Positions 1 through 7,390 of a stretch of DNA of 64,000 nt are shown here, piece after piece (the first letter of the stretch is position 1; every line of letters starts with the position of its first letter). Below the pieces are notes generated by a model that ran no database searches, was not told where the DNA came from, and saw only the letters and a list, made by a program, of their open reading frames with translations. The DNA is taken from NCBI RefSeq assembly GCF_024808665.1, contig NZ_JANUBZ010000003.1:372001-436000 (forward strand), written 5' to 3'. The position numbers and the translations under genes were made by a program. The DNA is from Mucilaginibacter empetricola (GTDB taxonomy: Bacteria > Bacteroidota > Bacteroidia > Sphingobacteriales > Sphingobacteriaceae).

Positions 1-926
1 TTTTGCATCGGAATTTTATCCAGGCCATCCACAGGCTGTTTAAAGTTGTCATTCACCAAAAAACTTAACAAGCCTGGAATTTCAATTCCATAATTAACCT
101 TTTTAGCAGCGGTATCGGGTATACCACCAATAACCAGCGGCGAATAGGGTTGCGTATGAAAGTATGATTCCATGGCCGCTAATTTGGCTGGCTGTTTTTT
201 TGCGGCGTTCTTCGCGGATATATCGCCGCTAAAAGGTTGCACTATGGCTGCTATCGCCCCAAAAACGATAGCTATTTTAAATGCTTTGGTATGGAACTTT
301 ATATTTCTTTTGCGGGCTATCATTAAAGCGTGAATACCGGCAACCGCAAAGCCGGTGGCCATAAAGGCCGCCAAAGTCATGTGGAGTGCTTCCGAAAACC
401 AGGAACTGTTAAACATGGCTTTTATAGGGTCGATGTTGGTATACTGACCATTGATATAATCAAACCCGGAAGGACTGTTCATCCACGAATTAGCAGAAAC
501 CACCAGTATCCCCGAAATTACACCGCTTACCCCAACCAAAACGCCTGTAAACCAATGAAACCATTTGTTAAATCGATTCCATCCGTAAAGAAAAAAGCCC
601 AATGCAATGGCTTCTATAAAAAAAGCAACTCCTTCCAAAGAGAATGGCATACCAAAAATTGGCCCGGCATGCTCCATAAATTTGGGCCACAGCAAACCTA
701 ACTCAAACGAAAGAATAGTGCCGGATACCGCGCCTGTGGCAAAAAAGATAGCAACCCCTTTGCTCCAGGCCTGTGTAATATTTTTATAAACATGATCGCC
801 GGTTTTTATCCATTTATAATGCGAAACAGCCATAAATAAAGGCATAACCATACCTATGCATGAATATATAATATGAAAACCCAATGATATGGCCATTTGC
901 GACCTTGCAGCTAAAAAATCATTCAT
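1..926 (-). CDS. cydA: Cytochrome bd-type quinol oxidase subunit I (partial, 3' end outside window)
   Basis: I translated this by hand from the minus strand; the frame is open from the ATG at 926 to the window edge, giving about 308 residues. CydA binds the three hemes of cytochrome bd, which oxidises quinol and reduces O2 at the inner membrane. Visible hallmarks are ARSQMAISLGFH near the N-terminus (His18 matches the heme b595 ligand), GTILSFELGLLWPKFMEHAG, the acidic helix EGVAFFIEAIALGFFLYGW, NSWMNSPSGF, and SEALHMTLAAFMATGF, whose His matches the heme b558 ligand. The Q-loop begins around SGDISAKNAAKK. A bd-type oxidase is firm from these motifs; whether it is the CydA or CioA subtype cannot be settled without the C-terminus. 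A CydB gene would be expected beyond the left edge. Confidence 0.93.
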   Translation of the reverse strand, partial: MNDFLAARSQMAISLGFHIIYSCIGMVMPLFMAVSHYKWIKTGDHVYKNITQAWSKGVAIFFATGAVSGTILSFELGLLWPKFMEHAGPIFGMPFSLEGVAFFIEAIALGFFLYGWNRFNKWFHWFTGVLVGVSGVISGILVVSANSWMNSPSGFDYINGQYTNIDPIKAMFNSSWFSEALHMTLAAFMATGFAVAGIHALMIARKRNIKFHTKAFKIAIVFGAIAAIVQPFSGDISAKNAAKKQPAKLAAMESYFHTQPYSPLVIGGIPDTAAKKVNYGIEIPGLLSFLVNDNFKQPVDGLDKIPMQ

Positions 927-1112
927 GTTTTTTATATAAATAGTGCTGAACAAATATACCAATTGAGGGCGCTAACAATTGATAAGCAAAGTATTACTTG
1001 CTAAATAGAATATTTCTAAATTTTTTAATATTCGCCTGTGATATTTTTTTATTAATGAATTTATTATATACATTTACGATATTATAATAAGCCTGATTTA
1101 AAACCAATTTCG

Positions 1113-1664
1113 TTGAAACGCATTTTTGCCATGGTACTGTTAAGTATTCACCTCTTTTCTATTGGGGGGTATACCTTATTGTATCGTTATTACATTCATC
1201 AATCGGATGTACAAATGGTAAAACAGATTTTTGATAATAAAATTGATGACACCAAACTTGTTGAGATAAAAATTCCGGTAGATATGCCTACTATACAGGA
1301 TTGGAACGACTACGAAGTTGTTGAAGGGCAGATACAATTAAAAGATGCTTATTATAATTATGTGCGCTTAAAAATGACGCGCGATACCATGTATTTTATT
1401 TGTATTGCCAATGAGACAAAAACACGGCTGGAACATGCTAACGTTATTGCGGCCAAAGAAATAAATGATGTCCCTTTAACAAAAAAAGGTGAAGCGCCTG
1501 TTTCTAAAAAAATAAACTTTTTAAGCGAGTACAACTTACAAGTCTTTGCGTATGATTATACCGCTTTTGGGACAAATATCAAACAAATTATAAAACCCGC
1601 GTTGTTGCAATTAAGCTCACCTTATATAGACTCTCCCGGTAAGCCACCCAATTTCTGCGCTTAA
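1113..1664 (+). CDS. Small exported protein of unknown function
   Basis: A 183-residue protein starts at TTG (1113); an in-frame ATG at 1131 is an alternative that would shorten the hydrophobic N-terminus. Residues 1-25 form one hydrophobic segment that can be an uncleaved anchor or signal peptide. The rest is soluble, with a charged middle (IKIPVDMPTIQDWNDYEVVE, then RLKMTRDTMYFICIAN) and no catalytic motif I recognise. Similar short proteins occur in Sphingobacteriaceae, but I know no function. It is divergent from cydA and followed by a hairpin at 1727-1765, so it is probably a monocistronic unit separate from the barrel gene downstream. Confidence 0.7.
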   Translation: MKRIFAMVLLSIHLFSIGGYTLLYRYYIHQSDVQMVKQIFDNKIDDTKLVEIKIPVDMPTIQDWNDYEVVEGQIQLKDAYYNYVRLKMTRDTMYFICIANETKTRLEHANVIAAKEINDVPLTKKGEAPVSKKINFLSEYNLQVFAYDYTAFGTNIKQIIKPALLQLSSPYIDSPGKPPNFCA

Positions 1665-1726
1665 TTAACTGCTTTTGAATGCTGTGTGTTTTAACTGATT
1701 CATTTCTTGATTTAGTTACAAGTTGT

Positions 1727-1765
1727 CATCTCGTTAAATATAATTTACATTTTATTTAACAGATG
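1727..1765. terminator. Hairpin downstream of the small exported protein
   Basis: CATCT-C-GTTAAATA on the left arm pairs with TATTTAACAGATG on the right, a 13-bp stem with one bulged C and an AT-rich loop. There is no good T-tract after the right arm, so it could be a weak terminator or an operator for the gene at 1910. The rest of 1665-1909 is AT-rich and shows no gene. Confidence 0.4.
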
Positions 1766-1909
1766 AGTTTGTGTAGAAGCTATACTATTCCAAATATGCA
1801 GTATCCGCATTGTTTATGATTTTTCTAAGGAATGCTTTGCAGGTTTGTAAAAGCTTCTTTGGTCATTTCAACTTTCTTTTAGCTCTTATTAACCTTTTAA
1901 TTATTTATT

Positions 1910-2851
1910 ATGACTAAACACTTACGCTTGTATTTGAACAGGTATTTTGTGGTGCTATGTTTCCTTTCGTTTTTTTCAAAGGCAGCACATGCACAAACAG
2001 ATGCAGATGCCTTAATGATTCCCAAAAATGTTTTTTGCGGGGAATTAATGTATGACCACAGTAGCTGGGATAACTACTGGGAAGGAACCTTCAAACGAAC
2101 CAATGGCAACATAGGAACAGTTACTACCAACACCTACTCGGCAATGGGTAATTATGGTATTACCAATAAGCTCGATTTCTTATTCAGCGTGCCCTATGTA
2201 ACTACTAACGCCTCTGCCGGTACCTTGAAAGGCCAAAGTGGTTTTCAGGATCTGAGCATTTCTTTAAAATGGCTGGCTTTTCAAACAGAAATAGGCAAAG
2301 GGATTTTTAGCATACACGCTATTGGTGAAGCTACAATACCTTTAAGTAACTACGAACCGGATTTTTTACCCCTTTCTATAGGGTTGCATGCCGAAACCGC
2401 ATCATTACGCGGATTATTAAATTACCAAACCGGGCGATTTTTTGTGGCTGGCGCGGCACAGTACATCCAGCGTAGTGATGTTACTATTGATCAGGATGCT
2501 TACTATACTACCCAGGAAATCTATAGTAACAAGGTTTATATGCCTAATGTTACCAACTTTTTATTCAGCACCGGTTTTCGTAGTCTGCAATTTAATGCTG
2601 AAGCTATTATACAGCAAACAACTACACATGGGGGCTTCGATATTCGCAAAAACGATATGCCTTTCCCAAGTAACGAGATGAATATGACCACTGCCGGGGT
2701 GTTATTCAAATATACCTTTGGTTCAACAACTGGTTTTGAACTTACCGCCGGCGGCAATCGTGTATTAGATGGCCGCAATGTTGGCCAAAGCACCGATTTT
2801 TTTGCCGGTGTACTTTACCTGTTTGATTTTTCGAAAAAAGATAAAAAATAA
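1910..2851 (+). CDS. Outer-membrane beta-barrel protein
   Basis: This 313-residue protein has a cleavable signal peptide ending around SKAAHAQ (residues 24-30). After it come alternating hydrophobic/polar strands with aromatic girdles (ITNKLDFLFSVPYV, FQDLSISLKWLAF, GVLFKYTFGSTTGFELTAGG) and a C-terminal strand FFAGVLYLFDF, as expected for a barrel of the phenol-degradation 'transporter' type. Its stop lies 7 bp before the next gene, so the two are cotranscribed. Pairing with a haloperoxidase-type lipoprotein suggests it passes or presents that enzyme's substrate. The barrel is seen in the sequence; the transport role is inferred. Confidence 0.75.
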   Translation: MTKHLRLYLNRYFVVLCFLSFFSKAAHAQTDADALMIPKNVFCGELMYDHSSWDNYWEGTFKRTNGNIGTVTTNTYSAMGNYGITNKLDFLFSVPYVTTNASAGTLKGQSGFQDLSISLKWLAFQTEIGKGIFSIHAIGEATIPLSNYEPDFLPLSIGLHAETASLRGLLNYQTGRFFVAGAAQYIQRSDVTIDQDAYYTTQEIYSNKVYMPNVTNFLFSTGFRSLQFNAEAIIQQTTTHGGFDIRKNDMPFPSNEMNMTTAGVLFKYTFGSTTGFELTAGGNRVLDGRNVGQSTDFFAGVLYLFDFSKKDKK

Positions 2852-2858
2852 GATAGCC

Positions 2859-4412
2859 ATGAAAAGACATTTACTAAATTTCATATTGCCGGTAGCTGTA
2901 TCAGCAATCGTTTTTTTAGGGTCATGTAATAAAGCAGTAATTGACCGCACCGCCAACATCCCGGCCTTGGCTCCATCTAATATCGACTTAAACGCAGATA
3001 CATGGAAGCCGGTATTAATTACTGATCCAACAGTATTTACGGTAGCTGCTCCCGATGCAACTAATTCACCTGCTTATGTAGCCGATTTAAATGAAATAAA
3101 AGCTTATCAAAGCGGCTTAACAAGTGATCAACGTGCAATTATAGATTATTGGAGCGCAGGAGCTGTTTTACGCTGGAATGAAATTTTGCGTGATCTGGTG
3201 GCCAAACATAACTTGCCGCCTTATCAGAACCCGGATGGAACATATCCAGCGCCAAGCTCGACAAATCCGTTTGCCTATCCTCAATTTCCATTCTCTAATC
3301 CGCCATATGCCGCAAGAGCCTATGCGTATGTTAGTGCAGCACAATATGATGCACTGATAGCTGCTTATCACTTTAAAAAATTATATAATCGCGCTGCTCC
3401 TTATAACATGGCTGGTGTAGAGGCCCTGATACCTAAATCAACTTTACCATCGTACCCAAGTGAAGATGCCGTGGTTGCAGGTGCAACGGTTGAAATAATG
3501 AAGCTGCTGTTCCCTACCGAGATTGCCTACATTGAACAAAAGGCTGCCGAAGAAATGCAATACCGGATGATGGCCGGTGCAAATGTGCGTGGAGAGCTTA
3601 CCGCCGGACAATCATTAGGTGCGCAGGTTGCCGACGTTTTTGCAGCAAGAGCTCGTGCCGATAACGCCGGTAAAGCCATAGGTACACCAGCCATATGGAC
3701 ACAATTACAAGTTACTACTGCAGCCAGGGGCGAAACCTTTTGGATAAGTTTAGAAACACCATCAAGGCCGCCAATGTTACCCTTATTTGGCAAGGTGATT
3801 CCATTTTTGTTTGACACTACTACTGTTAAGGCTTTAAGGCCGGGGCCGCCAAATTTAACCAACTCAGCTGCGTTTAAGCAAGAAGTTGCAGAAGTACTTT
3901 CCTATAGCAAAAACCCTACCCGCGAACACCAGGAGCAGGTTCAGTTTTGGGCCGATGGAGCTGGAACCTATACTCCAACCGGGCATTGGAATGCCATTGC
4001 CGAAGCAGAATTTGTTAAGCAAGGTTACAGTGAAGTACGTTGGGCCCGTAACTACGCACTGTTAAATATGGCCGAAATGGATGTTGCCATTTGTTGCTGG
4101 GATACCAAGTATTTTTACTTTAACCAGCGCCCTACACAGGCCAATCCAAACATAAAAACACTAACAGGCATACCAAATTTTCCTTCTTATACATCCGGAC
4201 ACTCCAACTTTAGCGCTGCAGCCGCAACTGTGTTAACCTATTTACTGCCCGATCGTGGAACCAAGTTTACCGACCTTGCAAACCAGGCAGCATTGTCGCG
4301 TTTGTATGGTGCTATCCATTATCGCAGCGATGTGGAGGTTGGATTAACAACCGGTGCTGCAGTTGGGCAATATGCAGTTAAAAGGGCACAAACAGATGGC
4401 GCCGGGAATTAA
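2859..4412 (+). CDS. Vanadium-dependent haloperoxidase / PAP2-superfamily lipoprotein
   Basis: The start is the ATG at 2859: it gives a lipoprotein signal peptide with lipobox LGSC (Cys23), whereas the longer frame from 2769 runs through the upstream gene. The 517-residue product carries all three phosphate/vanadate-binding motifs of the vanadium haloperoxidase/PAP2 superfamily: K-x6-RP (Lys417, Arg424), SGH (Ser446-Gly447-His448) and SR-x5-H-x3-D (Ser480, Arg481, His487, Asp491). His448 and His487 would be the acid-base and vanadate-ligand histidines. It should sit on the envelope, anchored by lipid. Family members are either haloperoxidases or acid phosphatases and the sequence alone does not decide. 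A clear terminator follows at 4441. Confidence 0.88.
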   Translation: MKRHLLNFILPVAVSAIVFLGSCNKAVIDRTANIPALAPSNIDLNADTWKPVLITDPTVFTVAAPDATNSPAYVADLNEIKAYQSGLTSDQRAIIDYWSAGAVLRWNEILRDLVAKHNLPPYQNPDGTYPAPSSTNPFAYPQFPFSNPPYAARAYAYVSAAQYDALIAAYHFKKLYNRAAPYNMAGVEALIPKSTLPSYPSEDAVVAGATVEIMKLLFPTEIAYIEQKAAEEMQYRMMAGANVRGELTAGQSLGAQVADVFAARARADNAGKAIGTPAIWTQLQVTTAARGETFWISLETPSRPPMLPLFGKVIPFLFDTTTVKALRPGPPNLTNSAAFKQEVAEVLSYSKNPTREHQEQVQFWADGAGTYTPTGHWNAIAEAEFVKQGYSEVRWARNYALLNMAEMDVAICCWDTKYFYFNQRPTQANPNIKTLTGIPNFPSYTSGHSNFSAAAATVLTYLLPDRGTKFTDLANQAALSRLYGAIHYRSDVEVGLTTGAAVGQYAVKRAQTDGAGN

Positions 4413-4440
4413 AAATATAGTTTAGTTGATTGATTTTAGA

Positions 4441-4474
4441 AAAGCCGGGCGTGAGATACCCGGCTTTTTATTTT
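4441..4474 (+). terminator. Intrinsic terminator after the haloperoxidase-type gene
   Basis: A perfect 9-bp stem AAAGCCGGG / CCCGGCTTT with loop CGTGAGATA is followed by a T-rich run. It ends the 1910-4412 unit and separates it from the RidA-family gene. Confidence 0.9.
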
Positions 4475-4504
4475 ATGTTTGTTTATTAATTATAGAAGAA
4501 GAAA

Positions 4505-4969
4505 ATGAGCACTGCCGATCAAAATTTTGCCGCCCTGGGACTAAGTCTTCCACCGGCACCAAAACCACTTGGAGTTTATAAACCTTGTTTAATTGACGGA
4601 AAATATCTTTATGTTTCAGGTCACGGCCCCGTTAAGGACGACGGCAAACTGATTATCGGGCGTATTGGCGATTCACTTACCGCCGAAGAAGGTAAACAAG
4701 CCGCCCAGCAGGTAGGTTTAACTATTTTGGCTACGTTGAAGGCAAACCTGGGAAGCTTTGATAAAGTAAAAAGAGTAATTAAAACCCTGGGAATGGTTAA
4801 CTGCACATCAGACTTTGAAAAACATCCTTTCATTATTAATGGTTGCAGCGAATTGTTTGCCAAAGTTTGGGGAACCGATAATGGGGTAGGCGTGCGCAGT
4901 GCAGTTGGTATGGGCTCACTGCCCGACAATATCCCGGTTGAAGTAGAAGTGCTATTTGAGCTTTTTTAA
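4505..4969 (+). CDS. RidA family (YjgF/YER057c/UK114) protein
   Basis: The 154-residue product belongs to the RidA family, trimeric enzymes that hydrolyse reactive enamines/imines such as 2-aminoacrylate released by PLP dehydratases. Family features are the C-terminal VGVRSAVGMGSLPDNIPVEV, which carries the substrate-binding Arg and the LP-x-n-VEVE strand, and YVSGHGPVKDDGKLI in the first half. At over 150 residues it is longer than RidA proper (about 128) and fits the longer subgroup. It lies 72 bp before a D-serine dehydratase/D-threonine aldolase-type gene, so removal of that enzyme's enamine product is a reasonable role, though inferred. Confidence 0.9.
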   Translation: MSTADQNFAALGLSLPPAPKPLGVYKPCLIDGKYLYVSGHGPVKDDGKLIIGRIGDSLTAEEGKQAAQQVGLTILATLKANLGSFDKVKRVIKTLGMVNCTSDFEKHPFIINGCSELFAKVWGTDNGVGVRSAVGMGSLPDNIPVEVEVLFELF

Positions 4970-5041
4970 GTAGTTGAATAAATACTTTTCTCGCTGATCG
5001 ATTAAGAATTTTAGTCAAACCTGAAATCTATATAATATCCT

Positions 5042-6154
5042 ATGACTGAAAAAGAGTGGTACATTATTGACAATGTAGAAGAGACAGATACTCCCGCTTT
5101 GGTAGTTTATCCCGCCAGGGTAAAACAAAATATTGCCTTGTTAAAAAGCAGGATTGATAATATAGAGCGCTTAAGGCCACATGCAAAAACTTACAAGTGC
5201 AAAGAGGTTGCTCAATTATTATTAGAGGCAGGAATAACTAAATTTAAGTGTGCCACCATTGCCGAAGCCGAAATGCTGGCCTTAAGCGGCGCAAAAGATA
5301 TTTTACTGGCTTATCAACCCGTTGGCGAAAAAATTAACAGACTGGGGCAATTGATGTTCGAATACACTGATGTTAAATTTGCCTGTTTGGTTGATAATAT
5401 TGATGCTGCTACAACTATATCGGATGGGGCGTTGTATAATGAATCGGAAATTACGGTTTACATTGATTTGAATGTTGGCCAAGACCGCACGGGAATCAGC
5501 CCCGACGAAAAAGCACTGCAACTTTATTTAGATTGTGATCTGTTGCCCGGAGTAAACCCGGTGGGGCTGCATGCTTATGACGGACATATACACGATACAG
5601 ATCTTAAAGTTCGGACCGAAAAATGTAATACATCTTTTGAGCCTGTTTTGAAACTGCAATATGAACTGCAGGAAAAAGGTTTTGAACCGATTATAGTAGC
5701 CGGCGGATCTCCAACGTTTCCAATCCACGCAAAAAGAAAAAATATAGAATGTAGCCCGGGTACTTTTGTTTATTGGGATTGGGGATATGAGGCTGGTTTA
5801 GCAGAGCAATTATTTCTGACAGCCGCATTGGTTATTACCAGGGTGATATCATTACCTGATGAAACGAAAATTTGTCTGGATGTTGGGCATAAATCAATAA
5901 GTGCCGAAAATGAACTAAATAAGCGCATTTATTTTTTTAACGCTCCCGAACTTGAAATGGTAAGCCAAAGTGAAGAGCATTTAGTAGTAGACGCTGGCCC
6001 GGGACATAAATATATGATCGGCGATATACTTTATGGATTACCTTATCATATTTGCCCAACGGTAGCCCTGTATGAAAAGGCAATAACTGTGGAAGATAAC
6101 CTGACAAAAGGCGAATGGAGAAACATTGCCCGTGACCGAAAAATAACTATTTAA
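5042..6154 (+). CDS. PLP- and metal-dependent D-serine dehydratase / D-threonine aldolase-type enzyme
   Basis: This 370-residue protein has the alanine-racemase-fold (type III) N-terminal domain and the C-terminal beta-domain of the D-threonine aldolase/D-serine dehydratase family. The PLP lysine is probably Lys49 in RPHAKTYK. Other family signatures are GLHAYDGHIHD, IIVAGGSPTFP, the phosphate-site region GTFVYWDWGY, and the C-terminal metal site YHICPT (His336, Cys338). From what I know of the family, His-x-Cys is the zinc pair of D-serine dehydratases, while characterised D-threonine aldolases use His-x-Asp, so dehydration of D-serine or D-threonine is favoured over aldol cleavage. Its neighbours (RidA before, dipeptidase after) fit D-amino-acid salvage. 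No signal peptide; cytoplasmic. Confidence 0.88.
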   Translation: MTEKEWYIIDNVEETDTPALVVYPARVKQNIALLKSRIDNIERLRPHAKTYKCKEVAQLLLEAGITKFKCATIAEAEMLALSGAKDILLAYQPVGEKINRLGQLMFEYTDVKFACLVDNIDAATTISDGALYNESEITVYIDLNVGQDRTGISPDEKALQLYLDCDLLPGVNPVGLHAYDGHIHDTDLKVRTEKCNTSFEPVLKLQYELQEKGFEPIIVAGGSPTFPIHAKRKNIECSPGTFVYWDWGYEAGLAEQLFLTAALVITRVISLPDETKICLDVGHKSISAENELNKRIYFFNAPELEMVSQSEEHLVVDAGPGHKYMIGDILYGLPYHICPTVALYEKAITVEDNLTKGEWRNIARDRKITI

Positions 6155-6236
6155 GCTGAAAGGCTAAAGCAGAAGCTTAAACTTAATCTAACTCAATCCA
6201 ACTCAATTAACCTAATCAACCCACTCAACTAACACT

Positions 6237-7307
6237 ATGTTCACTATAGATGCTCATTTAGATTTAAGCATGAATGCCCTGGAATGGAACCGTGATTTGC
6301 GCCAGCCCATAGCCGCAATCAATGCCCGTGAGGTAGGTTTGACAGATAAACCCGATCGTGCAAAAGGCGTGGTTTCTTTACCCGAATTGCGAAAAGGCAA
6401 TATAGGTTTGGTAGTTGCTACACAAATTGGCCGTTATGTAGCCCTTGATAATCCATTACCGGGCTGGCATTCGCCCGAGCAGGCCTGGGCGCAAACACAG
6501 GGGCAGGTTGCGTGGTATAAAGCCATGGAAGATGATGGTGAGATGGTGCAGATAAACGATTCGCAAAGCCTTGAAAAGCACCTTAAGCTTTGGGGCGATG
6601 GCACACCTAATGATAAAAAGCCAGTAGGCTATATTTTAAGCCTGGAAGGAGCCGATTCAATAGTAACTGTTGGCCATTTGGAGCGTGCTTATAATTACGG
6701 CTTAAGAGCGGTTGGCCCGGCACATTATGGCCCGGGCAGGTATGCCCAGGGAACAGATGCCACTGGTCCAATGGGTGCTCATGGACACGATTTGCTGAAA
6801 GAAATGGAATGCCTTAATATTATTCTGGATGCCACCCACCTGTGCGATGATTGTTTTTGGGAAGCATTGGATCATTTTAACGGGCATGTATGGGCCAGCC
6901 ATAACAATTGCAGAGCATTGGTAAATCACAATCGTCAATTTAGCGACGAAATGATAAAAGCGTTAATCGATAGGGGCGCAGTTATCGGTGGCGCACTGGA
7001 TGCCTGGATGATGGTACCTAATTGGGTAAGAGGCGTATCTGATCCGCGTAAAATGAATTGTAACCTGGAAGTGATGATTGATCATATCGACCATATCTGT
7101 CAGATAGCGGGCAATGCGCTGCACGTAGGTATTGGCTCTGACCTCGACGGTGCTTTCGGGCGCGAGCAATGCCCCTATGATTTGGAAACCATTGCCGATT
7201 TGCAAAAAATACCTGCTATACTAAAACAGCGCGGCTATACCGAAACTGATATTGAAAATATGATGCATGGCAATTGGCTAAGGTTTTTAAGAAAAGCGTG
7301 GGCTTAA
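6237..7307 (+). CDS. Membrane dipeptidase-family (peptidase M19) enzyme
   Basis: The 356-residue product matches renal/membrane dipeptidases, binuclear zinc TIM-barrel enzymes that cleave dipeptides including those with a C-terminal D-residue. The metal-binding pattern is complete: H-x-D at His7 and Asp9 (DAHLDL), the bridging Glu137 (SLEGAD), His201 (DATHLCD), His222 (ASHNN), and GIGSDLDGAFG with Asp302/Asp304. There is no signal peptide or anchor, so it acts in the cytosol on imported dipeptides. It follows the D-amino-acid enzyme by 82 bp of AC-rich spacer, probably in the same operon. Confidence 0.92.
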   Translation: MFTIDAHLDLSMNALEWNRDLRQPIAAINAREVGLTDKPDRAKGVVSLPELRKGNIGLVVATQIGRYVALDNPLPGWHSPEQAWAQTQGQVAWYKAMEDDGEMVQINDSQSLEKHLKLWGDGTPNDKKPVGYILSLEGADSIVTVGHLERAYNYGLRAVGPAHYGPGRYAQGTDATGPMGAHGHDLLKEMECLNIILDATHLCDDCFWEALDHFNGHVWASHNNCRALVNHNRQFSDEMIKALIDRGAVIGGALDAWMMVPNWVRGVSDPRKMNCNLEVMIDHIDHICQIAGNALHVGIGSDLDGAFGREQCPYDLETIADLQKIPAILKQRGYTETDIENMMHGNWLRFLRKAWA

Positions 7308-7390
7308 TGTAAATTAAACAAAGCGGTTGTCTTCCTTGCCATCTATAATCTTATATTAGCTGTATCTATTAAAAACAGCCACAAATAGCT

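Noticed and set aside
330..789. Two plus-strand open frames (123 and 60 residues)
   Set aside because: They lie inside the minus-strand cytochrome bd subunit I gene, whose family motifs are unmistakable; the plus-strand frames show no family features.
2769..2858. Upstream extension of the haloperoxidase-type gene to 2769
   Set aside because: It overlaps the barrel gene in another frame and would hide the lipoprotein signal peptide that starts at 2859.
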